In this document: positions 1 to 10,685 of the stretch, piece by piece | How the letters are laid out: the number at the start of each line of letters is the position of its first letter | Position numbering within the stretch: the stretch's first letter is position 1 | NCBI GenBank assembly: GCA_963383645.1 | Contig: OY726560.1 | Span: 25,264,800-25,328,799 of the forward strand | Direction: 5' to 3' | DNA length: 64,000 nucleotides | From: Muscardinus avellanarius | Taxonomy: Eukaryota; Chordata; Mammalia; Rodentia; Gliridae | The notes under the pieces: generated by a model | What the model was told of the DNA's origin: nothing | What the model saw: the letters and a program-made list of their open reading frames with translations, nothing else | The model's database searches: none | Program-made: the position numbers and the translations under genes

Positions 1-654
1 TGGATTACTTTTTGATATTTTTTTAGTTTCCTTTTCTTTTAATTAATTCAAAAAGTAGAGAGGTAAATCTTATTTTCATTGCTAAGTAATAGCAATTGCC
101 ATCAAGGCCCTTTCCTAACATTGCCAGCTTAGCCAAGGAGTTGTGCAGCATAATCAGTTATCTCTAAATCAACCACATAGCTCCAAAAAAAAAAAAAGGG
201 ATCTGAGAAGCTTTTCTTTTTAATTCTCTCATATGTTTTGTTTTAACTTAATGTGTTTGTCTGGATACTTGGACACCATGGTGATAGGCGTCATAGAAAT
301 AAATAGAAAGAGACACAGAAAAGAACTAAAAAATAAAATTAAAACTTGGTAATACTAGGAATGACACTTGTGTTTGAGCACATTTTTTTTTCTTTCAGAA
401 CTCAGTGAGGGGGAAATTAAAAAAAGGGACTTTGTGTCAGACAAGTTAGTGAACAATTTTTTCTAACAGTGTTATTTTGCTGACACCAGAGTATTGGAGC
501 TCATTAACATGCTGAGACTATTTAACTAAAAAAAAAAAAAAAAAAAAAACAGTGCTCTAACTTTTGCTTTGCTGGATATTCCTTACATCTCGACTCAGCT
601 CAGTGTTCAAATAGCAGTAAGACAGTTAATATTGGGTAGCATGACGTGGTGAGA
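1..654. other. Unique AT-rich intergenic DNA
   Basis: No gene or recognisable repeat is seen here. The only distinctive element is an A-run at about 528-549, which could be a retrotransposon tail, but no matching body is recognised upstream. Confidence 0.5.
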
Positions 655-775
655 GAGAAGAATTGGAGTTAGAGAAACCAGAGCTTGAGTTTTGTCACCA
701 TCTTTTATTGGTTATGCTATTAATCCTCCACTAGGCTCAACTTTCTCCTTTCTAAAATGTCCATATTTATGCTTA
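655..775 (+). repeat. MIR-like SINE fossil
   Basis: The order of words resembles the MIR core: a phrase ending in 'agagcttgagttttgtcacc', then a diverged form of the clause about losing and retaining a cytoplasmic-tRNA-like segment, then 'ctttctcctttctaaaatg', which matches the MIR 'cctcatctgtaaaatg' stretch. It is heavily diverged, as expected for this family, and is called by eye. Confidence 0.5.
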
Positions 776-1578
776 CACCAAATATTTGTGGTAGGTCAAG
801 ATGCCAAATTAAAGTTTTCTACCATGGTACATAGAAGCTGCTTAATAGATGTTATCTGCATTTCTTAACTGTCTTCATCCTGGGAATCATTTGGCTTCAT
901 TTAGCAAAAAGGATACTCAAGAAGAAGGAATGAGACAGCCAACCTACTTTGTGTCTGATTACTGGCAATTGCCTCATAAGTTTGAGAATCACTGCTGTCT
1001 GTCACCCTGGTTCTTTGCCTCTCTAAGGTCAAAACCAAGGCCACAGCCAGTTTCCGTGCTAGAAAGTCTAGGATGTGAAACTTCCCATTCACTCCTACTG
1101 ATACAACCTGGATGTGTCTGTATGGAAACATGTAATTAGAACTGATTTAGTTCAGGTCAGTCAGCTTTGAAGAGCATCATTCAAAAGCCACACAATACTG
1201 TCCATTAAAACAGAAGCTAAGAGATGCCTACAGAGAATTCAGCCAAAGGTTCCCATTTAACACTTGAGGTAGGAGTTCCACACATATTTCACCTTTATGC
1301 TAAACATGGTTTTAGACTTTATGTATTACTTGCTCATGTGGTTGTAGAGAGACCCCAAAAATATTAATTTTATCTCATTATTTTAACTCTGAACAGCACT
1401 GAATCCTTGAAGATTTGTGGGTAATAAACTTATTTCTTTTTTGTTATTAGTCTATTGATGTTTCCACTGGCTCTCCTGAGGAAGAATATCTGGTAGGATT
1501 TTATACTAAAGGATTAGAAAGCCACAAATAATAACAATGGTGTCTCTCTCCCTGGCTGGAGCAGCAGATCACTTTCTC
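776..1578. other. Unique intergenic DNA
   Basis: No repeat or gene recognised. Short open frames on both strands over 849-1139 overlap one another and carry no recognisable domain, so they are treated as chance. Confidence 0.5.
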
Positions 1579-1603
1579 TTGCTCTCTCGCTCTCGCTCTC
1601 TCG

Positions 1604-1635
<32 letters not shown>

Positions 1636-1636
1636 T
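1579..1636. repeat. (CT)n microsatellite with CG interruptions
   Basis: A CT dinucleotide array whose first half is regularly interrupted by CG, giving a gctctctc-type motif, before becoming pure CT. The interruptions suggest an older, partly decayed array. Confidence 0.9.
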
Positions 1637-1639
1637 CCA

Positions 1640-2449
1640 TCCTCCTTCTCTTTCTTTTACTTCTTTCTTTTTTTTGTATGAGGTTGAAGCTACATCTTCA
1701 ACTCTCTTTTATTTTTAATTTCAGGTTTGAGGCTAGCTTCAGCCACTTAGTGAGACCCACAGCAATTTAGAAGGTCTTCATTTTATGTCAATTGCTTCTG
1801 AATAATTGGATTTACCTAGATACTTTTTTTTTCTGACAGTATCACAAATAATTTAAATTAAAAAACTATAAATTTATTGGAAAAATATGTTAAAGAGAAA
1901 TTGTGAGCAGCCAATTTCTTGAACTCTTATAAATGCGAGGCTTATTTCCAAGATGCTAAATCAATTCAGAGCCCAGCATTGTTTGCAAGTAGTTGTCGTT
2001 GTCCTACCCTTCCTGCTTTTTGCATCTCTTAAGCATCTTATATGACTGAATTTCCTAATATTTTTGTTGAGAAAGCAAACAAATTTAAATGTTCTGTGTT
2101 AGCTTTGCACACAAACTCAAATCCTCAAATATCATGTCTTTTTATTCCTAATCAAAATAAAACTCTGAGAATAATTGGTGGGAACAGCATGCAAGCTAGT
2201 GGAATGTTGGAAAAGTTTGTTCTGAAAGCTTGGGTTGGTGCCGTTAGCCCCAGGGTAGAAGTTGCCTATTCCAGAACAAGAAGGCATGCAGCCATACAGA
2301 TTCCTGGTACTAATGTCCAAAACCAAACTGAACGCATAATGACAACAGTTTGCATCGTTGGATGAGCTAAAGCTGCTTTCTAAACATTGGGCAAATTCTC
2401 TGTATTGAGAAAGAGAAATCCAACTTGGGAGAACTCCATCAATCAACTG
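1640..2449. other. Unique intergenic DNA
   Basis: AT-rich sequence with no recognised gene. An open frame of 107 codons at 2042-2365 faces another of 104 codons on the opposite strand and shows no domain, so neither is accepted. Confidence 0.5.
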
Positions 2450-2960
2450 GTCAACCTATATGTGTTGAGTGTCTACAATGTGATTTGTGTGCTGTTTTCA
2501 GGGGTGTGGAGGCTGTCAACAAAGAATTGTATGGTCCTAACCCAAACAACTTGCCATCTTGTTGAGAAAACAGAGCAAGCATCCATGAGAAATTAGAGAA
2601 TAATTAAATGCTGATGTATGGCTGCTGACTAAGTATAGAATCAATCTATACAGAAAGAGTTGAGAAGGTCTTTTTAGAAGAGACTTGAGCTGAGGTTTGA
2701 TAAAGGGGTATAAAAAGGAAGCAAGTACAGGCCAAGTAAACAGCATGCACTGCCACTGGGAATAATGCACAGGGCAGCGAGGGGCAGGTTAAGTGCATGG
2801 TTGAAGGAGTTGAAATACAGATGGAAAAGTAGGATGGGGTTGGAGTATTAGGATTTGATATGACAACAGACAGAAAGTTACTAGAAGATTTCTGAACAGA
2901 GGAGAGACTGATGTGAGCTGCACCTGACCAAAAATTTAGCAACTGTTAATAGAATGAAGT
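2450..2960 (+). repeat. Ancient mammalian interspersed repeat, family not named
   Basis: The word order (a 'tgtgttgagtgtctacaatgtg' type opening, then 'gacttgagctgaggtttgat', then a 'gggcagcgaggggcagg' type stretch) follows a well-known, very old eutherian repeat whose consensus reads gagcacctactatgtgccag ... tttgagctgagacctga ... It is strongly diverged. I am fairly sure it is an ancient repeat but not of its family name. Confidence 0.45.
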
Positions 2961-3129
2961 TAACTTGATGTTGGTCTTTAAAAGACTTCTAAAAGAAGGC
3001 AAGGAAACTACTCCTTCTCTGAAAGTAACTGAACTGCTCTGAAAGGGGAAAGATTTATATATTTCAACTTGGTCATCAAAGCCCGTTTCTGTGGTGTCCA
3101 AAGAACATCATAGGTGTTACTATCAAAGG

Positions 3130-3234
3130 CTTTGAATAGTATGGGTTTGGTTTTGATCTCTGGGTCTGCACTTCATATATGTTTGACCTTGGTCAAGCAA
3201 CATGACTTCTCTAAACAGCAGGTCCCTCACTAGT
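3130..3234 (+). repeat. MIR SINE, 5' part, interrupted by an LTR
   Basis: Contains the diverged MIR phrase around 'gaccttggtcaagcaacatg' and 'acttctctaaacag' (MIR: tgaccttgggcaag...acttaacctctc). The element stops at about 3234, where an LTR begins, and resumes after about 3750. Confidence 0.6.
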
Positions 3235-3749
3235 TGTGGTAGGCAGTACTATAAGATGACCCTTAATGATTTGTATCCTGTATAATTTTTTCCTGTTGAG
3301 TGTTCAGAACCTATGACTAGAAGGAGGTATTACTTCCAAGATCATATTACCTGGCAAAAGGGATTTTGGAGATGTAATTAAGGTTATTGGTTAGCTGACC
3401 TTAGATTAATTCAAAAGATAATTTGTGCAGATGGGCCTCACTTAATCTAACATGTGGGTCTATAGTTCAGAGACAGAGAAGACAGAGACTTCAAGTATGA
3501 AAGGGACTCTTGCTGGCTTGAAGGCCTGGTTGCCTTGAATTCTACAGCTTCAAGAACATGAGTGGGGTAGGAGCCCTGAGTTTTATATGGGACCAAGTCC
3601 AGGCTGATGCCAGAATTTTAGCCTTAAAGAGCTGATGGGAGAACTCAGTTATACTGCTCAGAATTCTAATCTACAGAATAGATATGTCACAAATTTATAA
3701 GCCACAAATTTTGTCATAATTTGTTACACAGCAATAGTATACCAATACA
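3235..3749 (+). mobile_element. MaLR-type (MLT1-like) solitary LTR
   Basis: The sequence follows an MLT1-like LTR: it opens with 'tgtggtaggcagtactat', has 'cctggcaaaagggattttgg' and 'gatgtaattaaggtta' in the first half, and ends in a form of 'aatttgttacacagcaatag'. It starts TG and ends CA as LTRs do. No internal retroviral region is attached, so it is a solitary LTR left by recombination. It lies inside a MIR, which dates it as younger than that MIR. Confidence 0.75.
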
Positions 3750-3875
3750 CTGTTGAACACAGATGAATAAAAAAAGGCTTCCGTCGCATTGAGATAATTA
3801 AATAAAATAATATGAATACTGAAGGAAAAATGCCTGGCATTGAGTAAGAATACAATCAATATTTGCTATAGTAAT
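3750..3875 (+). repeat. MIR SINE, 3' part
   Basis: Resumes the MIR that stops at 3234. 'gagataattaaataaaataatatg' matches the MIR clause about tgagataatgcatg, and 'atgcctggcattgagtaag' matches gtgcctggcacatagtaag. Orientation and order agree with one element split by the LTR. Confidence 0.65.
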
Positions 3876-4490
3876 TTTAAAAAATTAATTTCTGTTTGGA
3901 AATAAGGTTGATAAAACATGTTTTAGAATTAATAGAGCTTTCTTAAAGGAATGAGTGATGGTTAGTATTTAGATGATGATAATGGTTTCTGGACCCCTGA
4001 GAACTGGACAGATTGTTCAACCACTTTGCCTATTCATGTTAGCAAAGCTTAACCTACTTGACAAACTCTAGCTGATTGTTCTAGCTGAAGCAATAGAGTG
4101 CAATTATGAATAAATTAAAATACCATATCTGCAGCCCTACTGTATTTGACATCATCAAAAATCAATCACTAGAACTAGATATTCATACAAGTAAATATAT
4201 AGCATTAGCAGTATTATATGTCATGTGACCTCTTCAGGGATAATGTCTATGTACTACAAAATTAAACTGAAAACACTTAGTACTTGGTAGAGCATTGTAG
4301 ATGGTCAGTATGTGTACACTGAAAAACTAAACATTGACTCTGCATGCTCCAGGATTATTCATTCAGTGTCCAGTGATGAGTCTGTATTCTGGGTCAGCTA
4401 CATGATGGACGGTAAGATCTCAAGATGGACTTCTGTCATCAAGGACCTCACACTATATAAGAAAATAAAATTACGATATAGTGTAGACTT
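3876..4490. other. Mostly unique intergenic DNA
   Basis: No gene recognised. The last 200 bases ('catcaaggacctcacactat') may be the worn end of an ancient interspersed repeat. Confidence 0.45.
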
Positions 4491-4757
4491 ATTGGTTTAG
4501 ACTTATCAGATCACACCCTGAGAGCCTAGAGTACTATCAACTTCCTCTGAAAGACATAGACTTAATGGGAAAGGGCTGGCCACATGAAACCAAATCTGAC
4601 TATGAGAAATGAGAAATAATTCTGGAGAGACAATTAATAGCTGTACTCCTGAATGCATAGCCTAACCCCACTTGTATTTCAAACCAGTGTTAATTTCCAT
4701 GGACATCTCCACCTGGTTGCCCCATAGGCACTTGAAGGTAGATCACTATTCTCATTT
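4491..4757. repeat. Left arm of a 267-bp inverted repeat
   Basis: Reverse-complementary to 5141-5407 with about a dozen differences by eye (roughly 95% identity). Both arms are 267 bp. It starts at 'attggtttagactt', whose complement ends the right arm, and fades at 'ctattctcat'. This arm looks like the inverted copy, because the right arm is continuous with an older repeat on its inner side. Confidence 0.9.
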
Positions 4758-4832
4758 TCTAAATGATAATGATAATACAGTGATGTAAAGTATTGCAATA
4801 GCAGCACATACTAGAGGCCTTAGGCTCAGATA

Positions 4833-5010
4833 GCAAAGCTACATTCAAATATGTGTATAAGTGTGAATGCAGTATGGTTAACCTGGATAGTCATTGTTGG
4901 GAGGGGGGAAAGGGGAAGCAAGGGGGAGAGAACCAAACACTGTGTGAATATGCCATTTTCAATATGATCCATATAAAAATAAAATTAAAAAAATAAATTG
5001 AAATAAATAG
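4833..5010 (+). mobile_element. L1 3' UTR fragment
   Basis: 'agctacattcaaatatgtgt', then a G-rich run, then 'gtgtgaatatgccattttca' recur in the same order in the L1 copies ending near 43.2, 48.5 and 50.2 kb. It ends in an A-rich tail. Only the last ~170 bases are present, so the copy is extremely 5'-truncated. It lies in the spacer between the two inverted-repeat arms. Confidence 0.8.
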
Positions 5011-5140
5011 AGTTAGTAATTGGTAAGACGTAAGGCTAGGGACTTGGGAAAAATTAAAAAGACTTTTGTATTTGGGGGTTCATTAACCATAGAGATACAA
5101 GTGCTGTTCAATGAGGCAGATAATTCAGATAAAGGGAGAT

Positions 5141-5407
5141 GATGAGAATAGGCATCTACCTTCAAGTGCCTATGGGGCAACTAGGTGGAGATGTCCATGG
5201 AAATGTAACACTGGTTTGGAATACAAGTGGGGTTAGGCTATGCATTCAGGAGTACAGCTATTAATTGTCTCTCCAGAATTATTTGTCATTTCTCATAGTC
5301 AGATCTGGTTTCATGTGGCCAGCCCTTTCCCATTAAGTCTATGTCTTTCAGAGGAAGTTGATAGTACTCTAGGCTCTCATGGTGGGATTTGGTAAGTCTA
5401 AACCAAT
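5141..5407. repeat. Right arm of a 267-bp inverted repeat
   Basis: Partner of 4491-4757. The inner part ('caagtgcctatggggcaact', then 'ggtggagatgtccatgg') resembles an ancient mammalian repeat (consensus clause gaggtgcctgtgggacatcc aggtggagatgtccag) in plus orientation. The similarity continues upstream of the arm, so this is probably the original locus. Confidence 0.9.
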
Positions 5408-5450
5408 CTGATACATTCATTCTCCAAAGACTGCCCTGCCCCACCACCCA

Positions 5451-5452
5451 CT

Positions 5453-5485
<33 letters not shown>

Positions 5486-5533
5486 TTCTTTCTCTCTCTC
5501 TCCCTCCCTCCCTCTCCCTCTCTCTTTCTCTCT
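5451..5533. repeat. CT-rich polypyrimidine tract
   Basis: 83 uninterrupted pyrimidines, mostly CT with CTTT and CCCT variants, followed by further CT-rich sequence to about 5650. It begins 43 bp after the right arm of the inverted repeat. Confidence 0.95.
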
Positions 5534-5650
5534 GTCCATCTATCTCTATATCTCTCTCCTTCCCTCACTCCCTTATGCCCTTCTTCTTTTCCTTCCTTCG
5601 CTCTTTCTCTCTCATACATATTCTTTTGTTCTTTCAGTTCTTCCCCTTCC

Positions 5651-6784
5651 ACCACTCTATTTATAATCTACGATGTCTTAAATGGCACAGGGTTTTCTTC
5701 AGCCTTGTGAAAGATCTGATATTTTATCCTACCTTCAAATTAATGTCAGCTTGCCACAATTTCATGGATCATAGATCCTAACAGAAAACATGAAATTCCT
5801 GGTTCAAAATGAAGGGCAGTTTATTACTCATAGCAATAGCAATAGCAGTAGCCAGAGCATCATCATGGAGTGACTTAAAGGGTACCAGATGGCACCTACA
5901 CACTCAGTGGGATTGCATTACAGGAATGGAAACCTGAGCTGGGGGACCTGAATATTTTATAATGGGCAATAAGCATGGCTGCCTTTGTCCACAGGAGGTA
6001 CATTGTATCTTCCAGTCTCTGAGTAAATGTGCCCTTTATCAAGAAGGAGTAAAGATGTCTATTTCCCAATACTATTTTATGGTAAAATGTTCATTTCAGA
6101 AAAAAATGTTAGTACTTTACTTCACAAGACATAAAAGAATATGAGATGCCCATTAAGGGTATTTGGCCAGTAGGAACCTTCAGCGTTTAGTTGATATACT
6201 CAGGGTGTACCATATAAAACTATACAAAGTTGGGGCAAAACCCTGGTGCCTGTAACATTTTAGGGATAGATAAAGGAGAAGTCTGTTGGGAAAACTGAGA
6301 ATGGACAGCAAGACAGGGAGGAGGAAAACCAGAAACCAGAGGAATGTTTTTTGAGGAAAGAATGAATATCAATGTATAACAACTACAGAAGCCAAATAAG
6401 ATGTTTAAATTAGTTTTGGCAGCTAGAAAATGAATTCAGCCTGTGAAGATGAATTCTAGATTATTTAGAGTTGAGAAATGAGGAAATTGAGACAGTGGGA
6501 AGAGCTACCTTCTTCTGAGCAGGTTGTCTCACTGAGAGGCAGGTACTAAAATAAGCACCTTAAAGGAATGGTCACAAAGTAGAGGTCAGTTTCTTTTTCC
6601 AGGGTTTCCTACTGCTTTGTGAAAGGAAACCCACCATTGTTCTGTGTGCACGTGGCTGTAAGTATCTTGTATATGGGCGCACAGCACAACCCTTGAGCAA
6701 GGTAAGCATATGGTTCACACCCTTCATTCAGTTACCGAATGACGTTCTGGGGCTGAACACAAGCCACACTTTATCATTTGGATG
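5651..6784. other. Unique intergenic DNA
   Basis: No gene or clear repeat recognised. A short run of 'agcaatagcaatagcagtag' at about 5831-5850 is a small trinucleotide-like repeat. Confidence 0.5.
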
Positions 6785-6970
6785 CAGTACAGACTGTGGA
6801 AAAGACGTGGGCTGTGGAGACAAGCTGACTCATATTCAAATACGGATTCCACAACTCACCAGCCTAGTATCCTTCGTCTGAGCCTATATCGCTTCATCTT
6901 TAAAACAAAGCCAGTAAATAAATAAATTTGAGGATTTTTAAAATCATGTGAAGCACGTAAGAGAGGGTCT
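6785..6970 (+). repeat. MIR-like SINE fossil
   Basis: 'agacaagctgactcatattc' followed by 'gcttcatctttaaaacaaag' and 'gaagcacgtaagagagggtc' follows the MIR order (tctggttcaaatcc ... tcatctgtaaaatg ... gcgcttagcacagtgcctgg). Confidence 0.55.
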
Positions 6971-8354
6971 GCCACATTAATGATAATTACTTTTGAGAAG
7001 TGGATCCCTTTAAACTGCTGGGAGGGCAAGGACTAAGATCTCCATAGAATTCATTATTTTATCTATTGCGAAGGTAGTGGTGACAAGTGGGGACTTGAGA
7101 TTAAACTCCTGTGCTGCCGTCTTCCCCAAGCAGTATGGGAAGGATAAAAATCTCTACCACTCGCCTCTTAAATCCCAGGCATGCGGGGGAGCCAGACTCT
7201 GCAAGGCTTGGCTCTCAGTGATTTTAGCTTCAGCATTCACAGTAAAATGATTATCGCTTGTCTTAAACTCTTTGGATAAACTTGATCTTCTCTATTCACC
7301 TTAGATAGATGACCCTTCCTCCAGAAAAGACAATTGTTGCTATATTACGAGAAGAATCAGAGTCATTCTTGGTATGCTGGATTTATGCATTCTCAAAATA
7401 CTTGCTTTTCTCTCAGGGAGGCCAGTGTGAAGACTGAGAGGCAAACTGACTATTTAGAGGCCCATATAGGCACTGAATTCATTTTTTAAACTATTTAACA
7501 TATAAAAGTGATTATATTAAATTGAAATTAAATGCATCGTTATGGGGGCATTTACAACATCCCGTTTAAAGAATTCTGCGAATCCTTTAGAGAACGCTGA
7601 TTTGCAACCAGCAGCTTATGTCATGAATGCAACCTTCAATATGGTACTTGCTTAGCAACTAATTAAACTGAAAAGACAAATAGGAGGCTTTTACATTTTT
7701 AATTTACAAGCTTCCAAATATAATTGTTGTTATTGCACTACCAGAGTACAGTGCAGCAGCCTGTGTTTGAAACCTCTTAATCTCATTGTCATAATTAATT
7801 TCATAAATACAAAGGTCTGTTTTGAGGGTAGGAGATATATTATCTGTTTTTTATCTGTTTTGTTTGTTCTTCTTAACAGAGAGAGGGTACTAGTTGTCTT
7901 TATGACTAAATCATATTTTGGTGTAATTTTTCCCTCACAGATGAGTTATTCATTTACTTAGGTCAGTAATTTTATCCAAATATGATTTAGACTTTTAAAA
8001 AGTTCAATGTTTCAACAGCCTTGTCAGTGATAATTTTAAAATCCCTTTTTATTTCTGCCTTATAATTTTTGAGGCTGATAGAATTAGAATCAAGTAGTCT
8101 TGAGCTGTACAGAGTTATTTGTGAATATAAGCCATCAATCCGAATGTGACATTTCCTTCTGGCAACTATTTCATTAGAGAGGAAGCATGCTTTAGATATT
8201 AGCAGCCGTGGTGTCTTCAAAGTGTGGCTGCTTCCTCAGAACACATGTGGCCTTGAGCTAGCCTCTTAGACTGAGCTGTGTGAGGGAGAAAATGATACAA
8301 TTTCTACCTAAGGGAAGTGCTTTGGGTAATACCCAGACAAGCAAGGAATGTGGT
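6971..8354. other. Unique DNA, possible conserved noncoding element at 7440-7780
   Basis: No repeat recognised. The 7440-7780 stretch is repeat-free, balanced in composition compared with its surroundings, and contains homeodomain-type cores such as the TAATTA inside 'aactaattaaactg' at about 7658. A regulatory role is only an inference. Confidence 0.35.
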
Positions 8355-8450
8355 AGCCGAAAGGAAGTGGGATGAACGCCTAATCTGACACCTTCATTTT
8401 ACAGTTGAGCAAACTGGCATCCAGAGTCAGGGACTTGCCCAGGCACATGG
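8355..8450 (-). repeat. MIR-like SINE fossil, reverse
   Basis: 'cattttacagttgagcaaac' then 'gggacttgcccaggcacatg' reads as the reverse complement of the MIR core (attttacagatgaggaaact ... acttgcccaaggtcacac). Confidence 0.6.
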
Positions 8451-9892
8451 GGGACAGAAATGAAATTTATTGATGTCTTTCGGCTCCAAGTCCTGTGCAA
8501 ACGTCACCTTACAAAAGACATGTATGGAGGGTCGAAGGTAATACTGAAATTGTAGCATTGCATCTGTTGTCAGTAAATGTGAGAGTAACTAGATCATTGA
8601 GAATTTTTGCCTTCTTAACTCCAACACTGAGTATTTTGAAACACCGACTTTTTAATTGGCTTTTCCTTTTTGGATGTTTACTGTCACTAACAATCAGTCT
8701 ATGGTGTATAAGGGGACAAATAATGAAGTGTTTAATAAACCAATAGCCAGTGCAATTAAATCAGGATGACGTCTTTATTGGGTTTTTTAAAAATCCCATT
8801 AACATGATTGAAGTTTTACATAATCTTCTTAAAACTTAGTTCATTTCCTAATTACGAAGACTGTTTTTGACAAAAATGAAATGCCCTCCAGGCTCTCCAG
8901 AGCATATACTGCAAAGTTCTCTTAAGGATGACCAAGCGCTGGTGAGGTAACAAGTCCCAGATTCCAGGACAACTCTTTTCCAATGCCCGAGGCTCATATA
9001 ATCTTCCTGAGAAACTTCAAACCCAAAGCCCAAGCATGAGTACATACAGAGAACTCATGATGTCTGCACTAGGTGGGGATGACTTATTTCACCATAAGAA
9101 ATAGGCAACAGCAAGTTAAATATTAGATGATATTAAAATGACAACATCAAAGTAGCTATGCATTATTCAGCACTAAGGTCAGCTGGTATTCTGATCAGAC
9201 AGAAGGTCGTTGCCCCTTGGTGACAGTCCTCTTGAACCTAAGCAGGCTCGGTTATTTATAATGAAGTCAGCTCTGGGCAGAAGCAATTTGCATCCTGGAT
9301 AGAGAAAAAGAACACATCTTCTGTTTTCTGCATAAGCACATTGTGCTGGTTTGACCTCTTGCAGTGCCATGTGATGATTAACCATGCTGTCTCCTCATAT
9401 GCATATTCAGAGTTGGCTTTTTGCTGGGAATTCCCCTCACCACAGCGACCATAAAGATCTGTCCCACTTGGCTCGACAACTCAACCCTTTCTCTGCACTA
9501 GTGGAAATAGATCAGAGGTTTGCTTCCTCCCGCCGGACCTCTCCTCTTCTGCTGTGTCCTTGAGTGGCTAGTAGTAGGATCTCTGATCAGAATAAAGAGG
9601 TCTTCCTGGGGTTGAGCACATTTACACGGTAGAACAAAGGTGGGAACCCAGGAGACACAACCTTCATGGCCTGATGCTCACACAGTTTTCAATCAGGTTC
9701 CAAAGACGTCCCAGGTGTACGCCCGTTCCTCCCCGCTCTGAGTGATCAAATGCCACATGTTCACAAGCGGCTTCTTGTGCCCTACTTTGTAACAGTGCCA
9801 GCTAGAATGATCAAGGTGAATATTGGCAAAGTCTCTGCGACTTGCAGTTAGATTAATTTCAAGACATGAAGTTATTTTCTCTATAGAGTGCT
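8451..9892. other. Unique intergenic DNA
   Basis: No repeat or gene recognised. The part from about 9400 to 9800 is richer in GC and holds several CpGs (for example 'cccgccggacc') but is too short and sparse to be a CpG island. Confidence 0.45.
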
Positions 9893-9907
9893 TAGGTAAA
9901 TGAATTT

Positions 9908-10098
9908 TTTTTTTTTTTTGGTGGTACTGGGGTTCCTGGAAACCCTTCTACCTACGGGCTACACTCCCAGACCTATTTTTATATTTTTATTTGGAAACAG
10001 GGTCTCTTAAGCCAGCGCGGCTGGCTTCGAACCTGTGTGATCCTCCTGTCTCTGCCTCCCAAGCGCGGGGATTACAAGCGTGCGCCACCACGCCCGGC
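9908..10098 (-). mobile_element. B1-dID SINE, young subfamily
   Basis: Reverse copy: a T-run, then the ID-like half ('ggtggtactggggttcctgg'), then the B1-like half ending 'ccaccacgcccggc'. Flanked by a 15-bp target-site duplication with one mismatch (taggtaaatgaattt at 9893-9907, taggtagatgaattt at 10099-10113), which fixes both ends. Confidence 0.92.
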
Positions 10099-10223
10099 TA
10101 GGTAGATGAATTTTAAAAGAACAACTTATCGGCCACCGAACTTTTGCTCTAAAGCATAATATCCTTAGTGAATTTGAATATTATAATGTATGAAAATAGT
10201 ACCCCTAAGAAAAGCAATAGTTG

Positions 10224-10352
10224 GGCTGGGTGTAATGGCACATGCCTGTAATCCTAGTACTTGGGAGGCTAAGACAGGAGGATTGCACGTTCAAGGCCAG
10301 CCTATGTAACTTAGGGAGACCCTCTGCAACTTAGTGAGAATCTGACTCAAAA
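10224..10352 (+). mobile_element. B1-dID SINE, left half, split by another SINE
   Basis: B1-like half from 'ggctgggtgtaatggcacat' to 'gaatctgactcaaaa'. The ID-like half is missing here and is found at about 10614-10685, beyond an inserted SINE. Confidence 0.85.
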
Positions 10353-10581
10353 GGTGTGGTGGCTCACACTTGTAATCTCTGTATTTGGGAGGCTGAGACC
10401 TGAGGATCAAGGTTAAGGACAGCCTCAGCTACTCCGTGAGGGCCTCTGCAGCTTAGTGAGACCCTGTTTCAAAATAAAGAATACAAAATAGGACAGGGTT
10501 TGTAGCTCAGAAGTCGAATGCCACTGGGTTCCATCCCCAGATCCCCAGACCTGCAAAAAAAAAAAAAAAAAAAAAAAAAAA
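10353..10581 (+). mobile_element. B1-dID SINE inserted within an older SINE
   Basis: Complete dimer: 'ggtgtggtggctcacacttg' opens the B1 half. 'tttgtagctcag' and 'gggttccatccccag' are the A-box and B-box region of the tRNA-Ala-like half. A tail of about 27 A's follows. It sits between the two halves of another B1-dID. Confidence 0.88.
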
Positions 10582-10613
10582 CCAGAAAAGAAAAGAAAAG
10601 AAAAAGTAAAAAG

Positions 10614-10685
10614 CAAAATAGGGCTGAGGGGATATCACAGAGGCAATTACCCCAGGTTCAATGCTTGGTACCCCTCCCCCAAAAA
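10614..10685 (+). mobile_element. ID-like right half of the split SINE
   Basis: 'aaaatagggctgaggggata' through 'cccaggttcaatgcttggta' is the right monomer that should follow the B1 half ending at 10352. It is separated from it by the inserted SINE and an AAAAG-rich spacer. Confidence 0.8.

Noticed and set aside
9400..9800. Locally GC-richer stretch considered as a CpG island or promoter
   Set aside because: CpGs are few and scattered, with no TATA-like or initiator arrangement and no adjoining exon.
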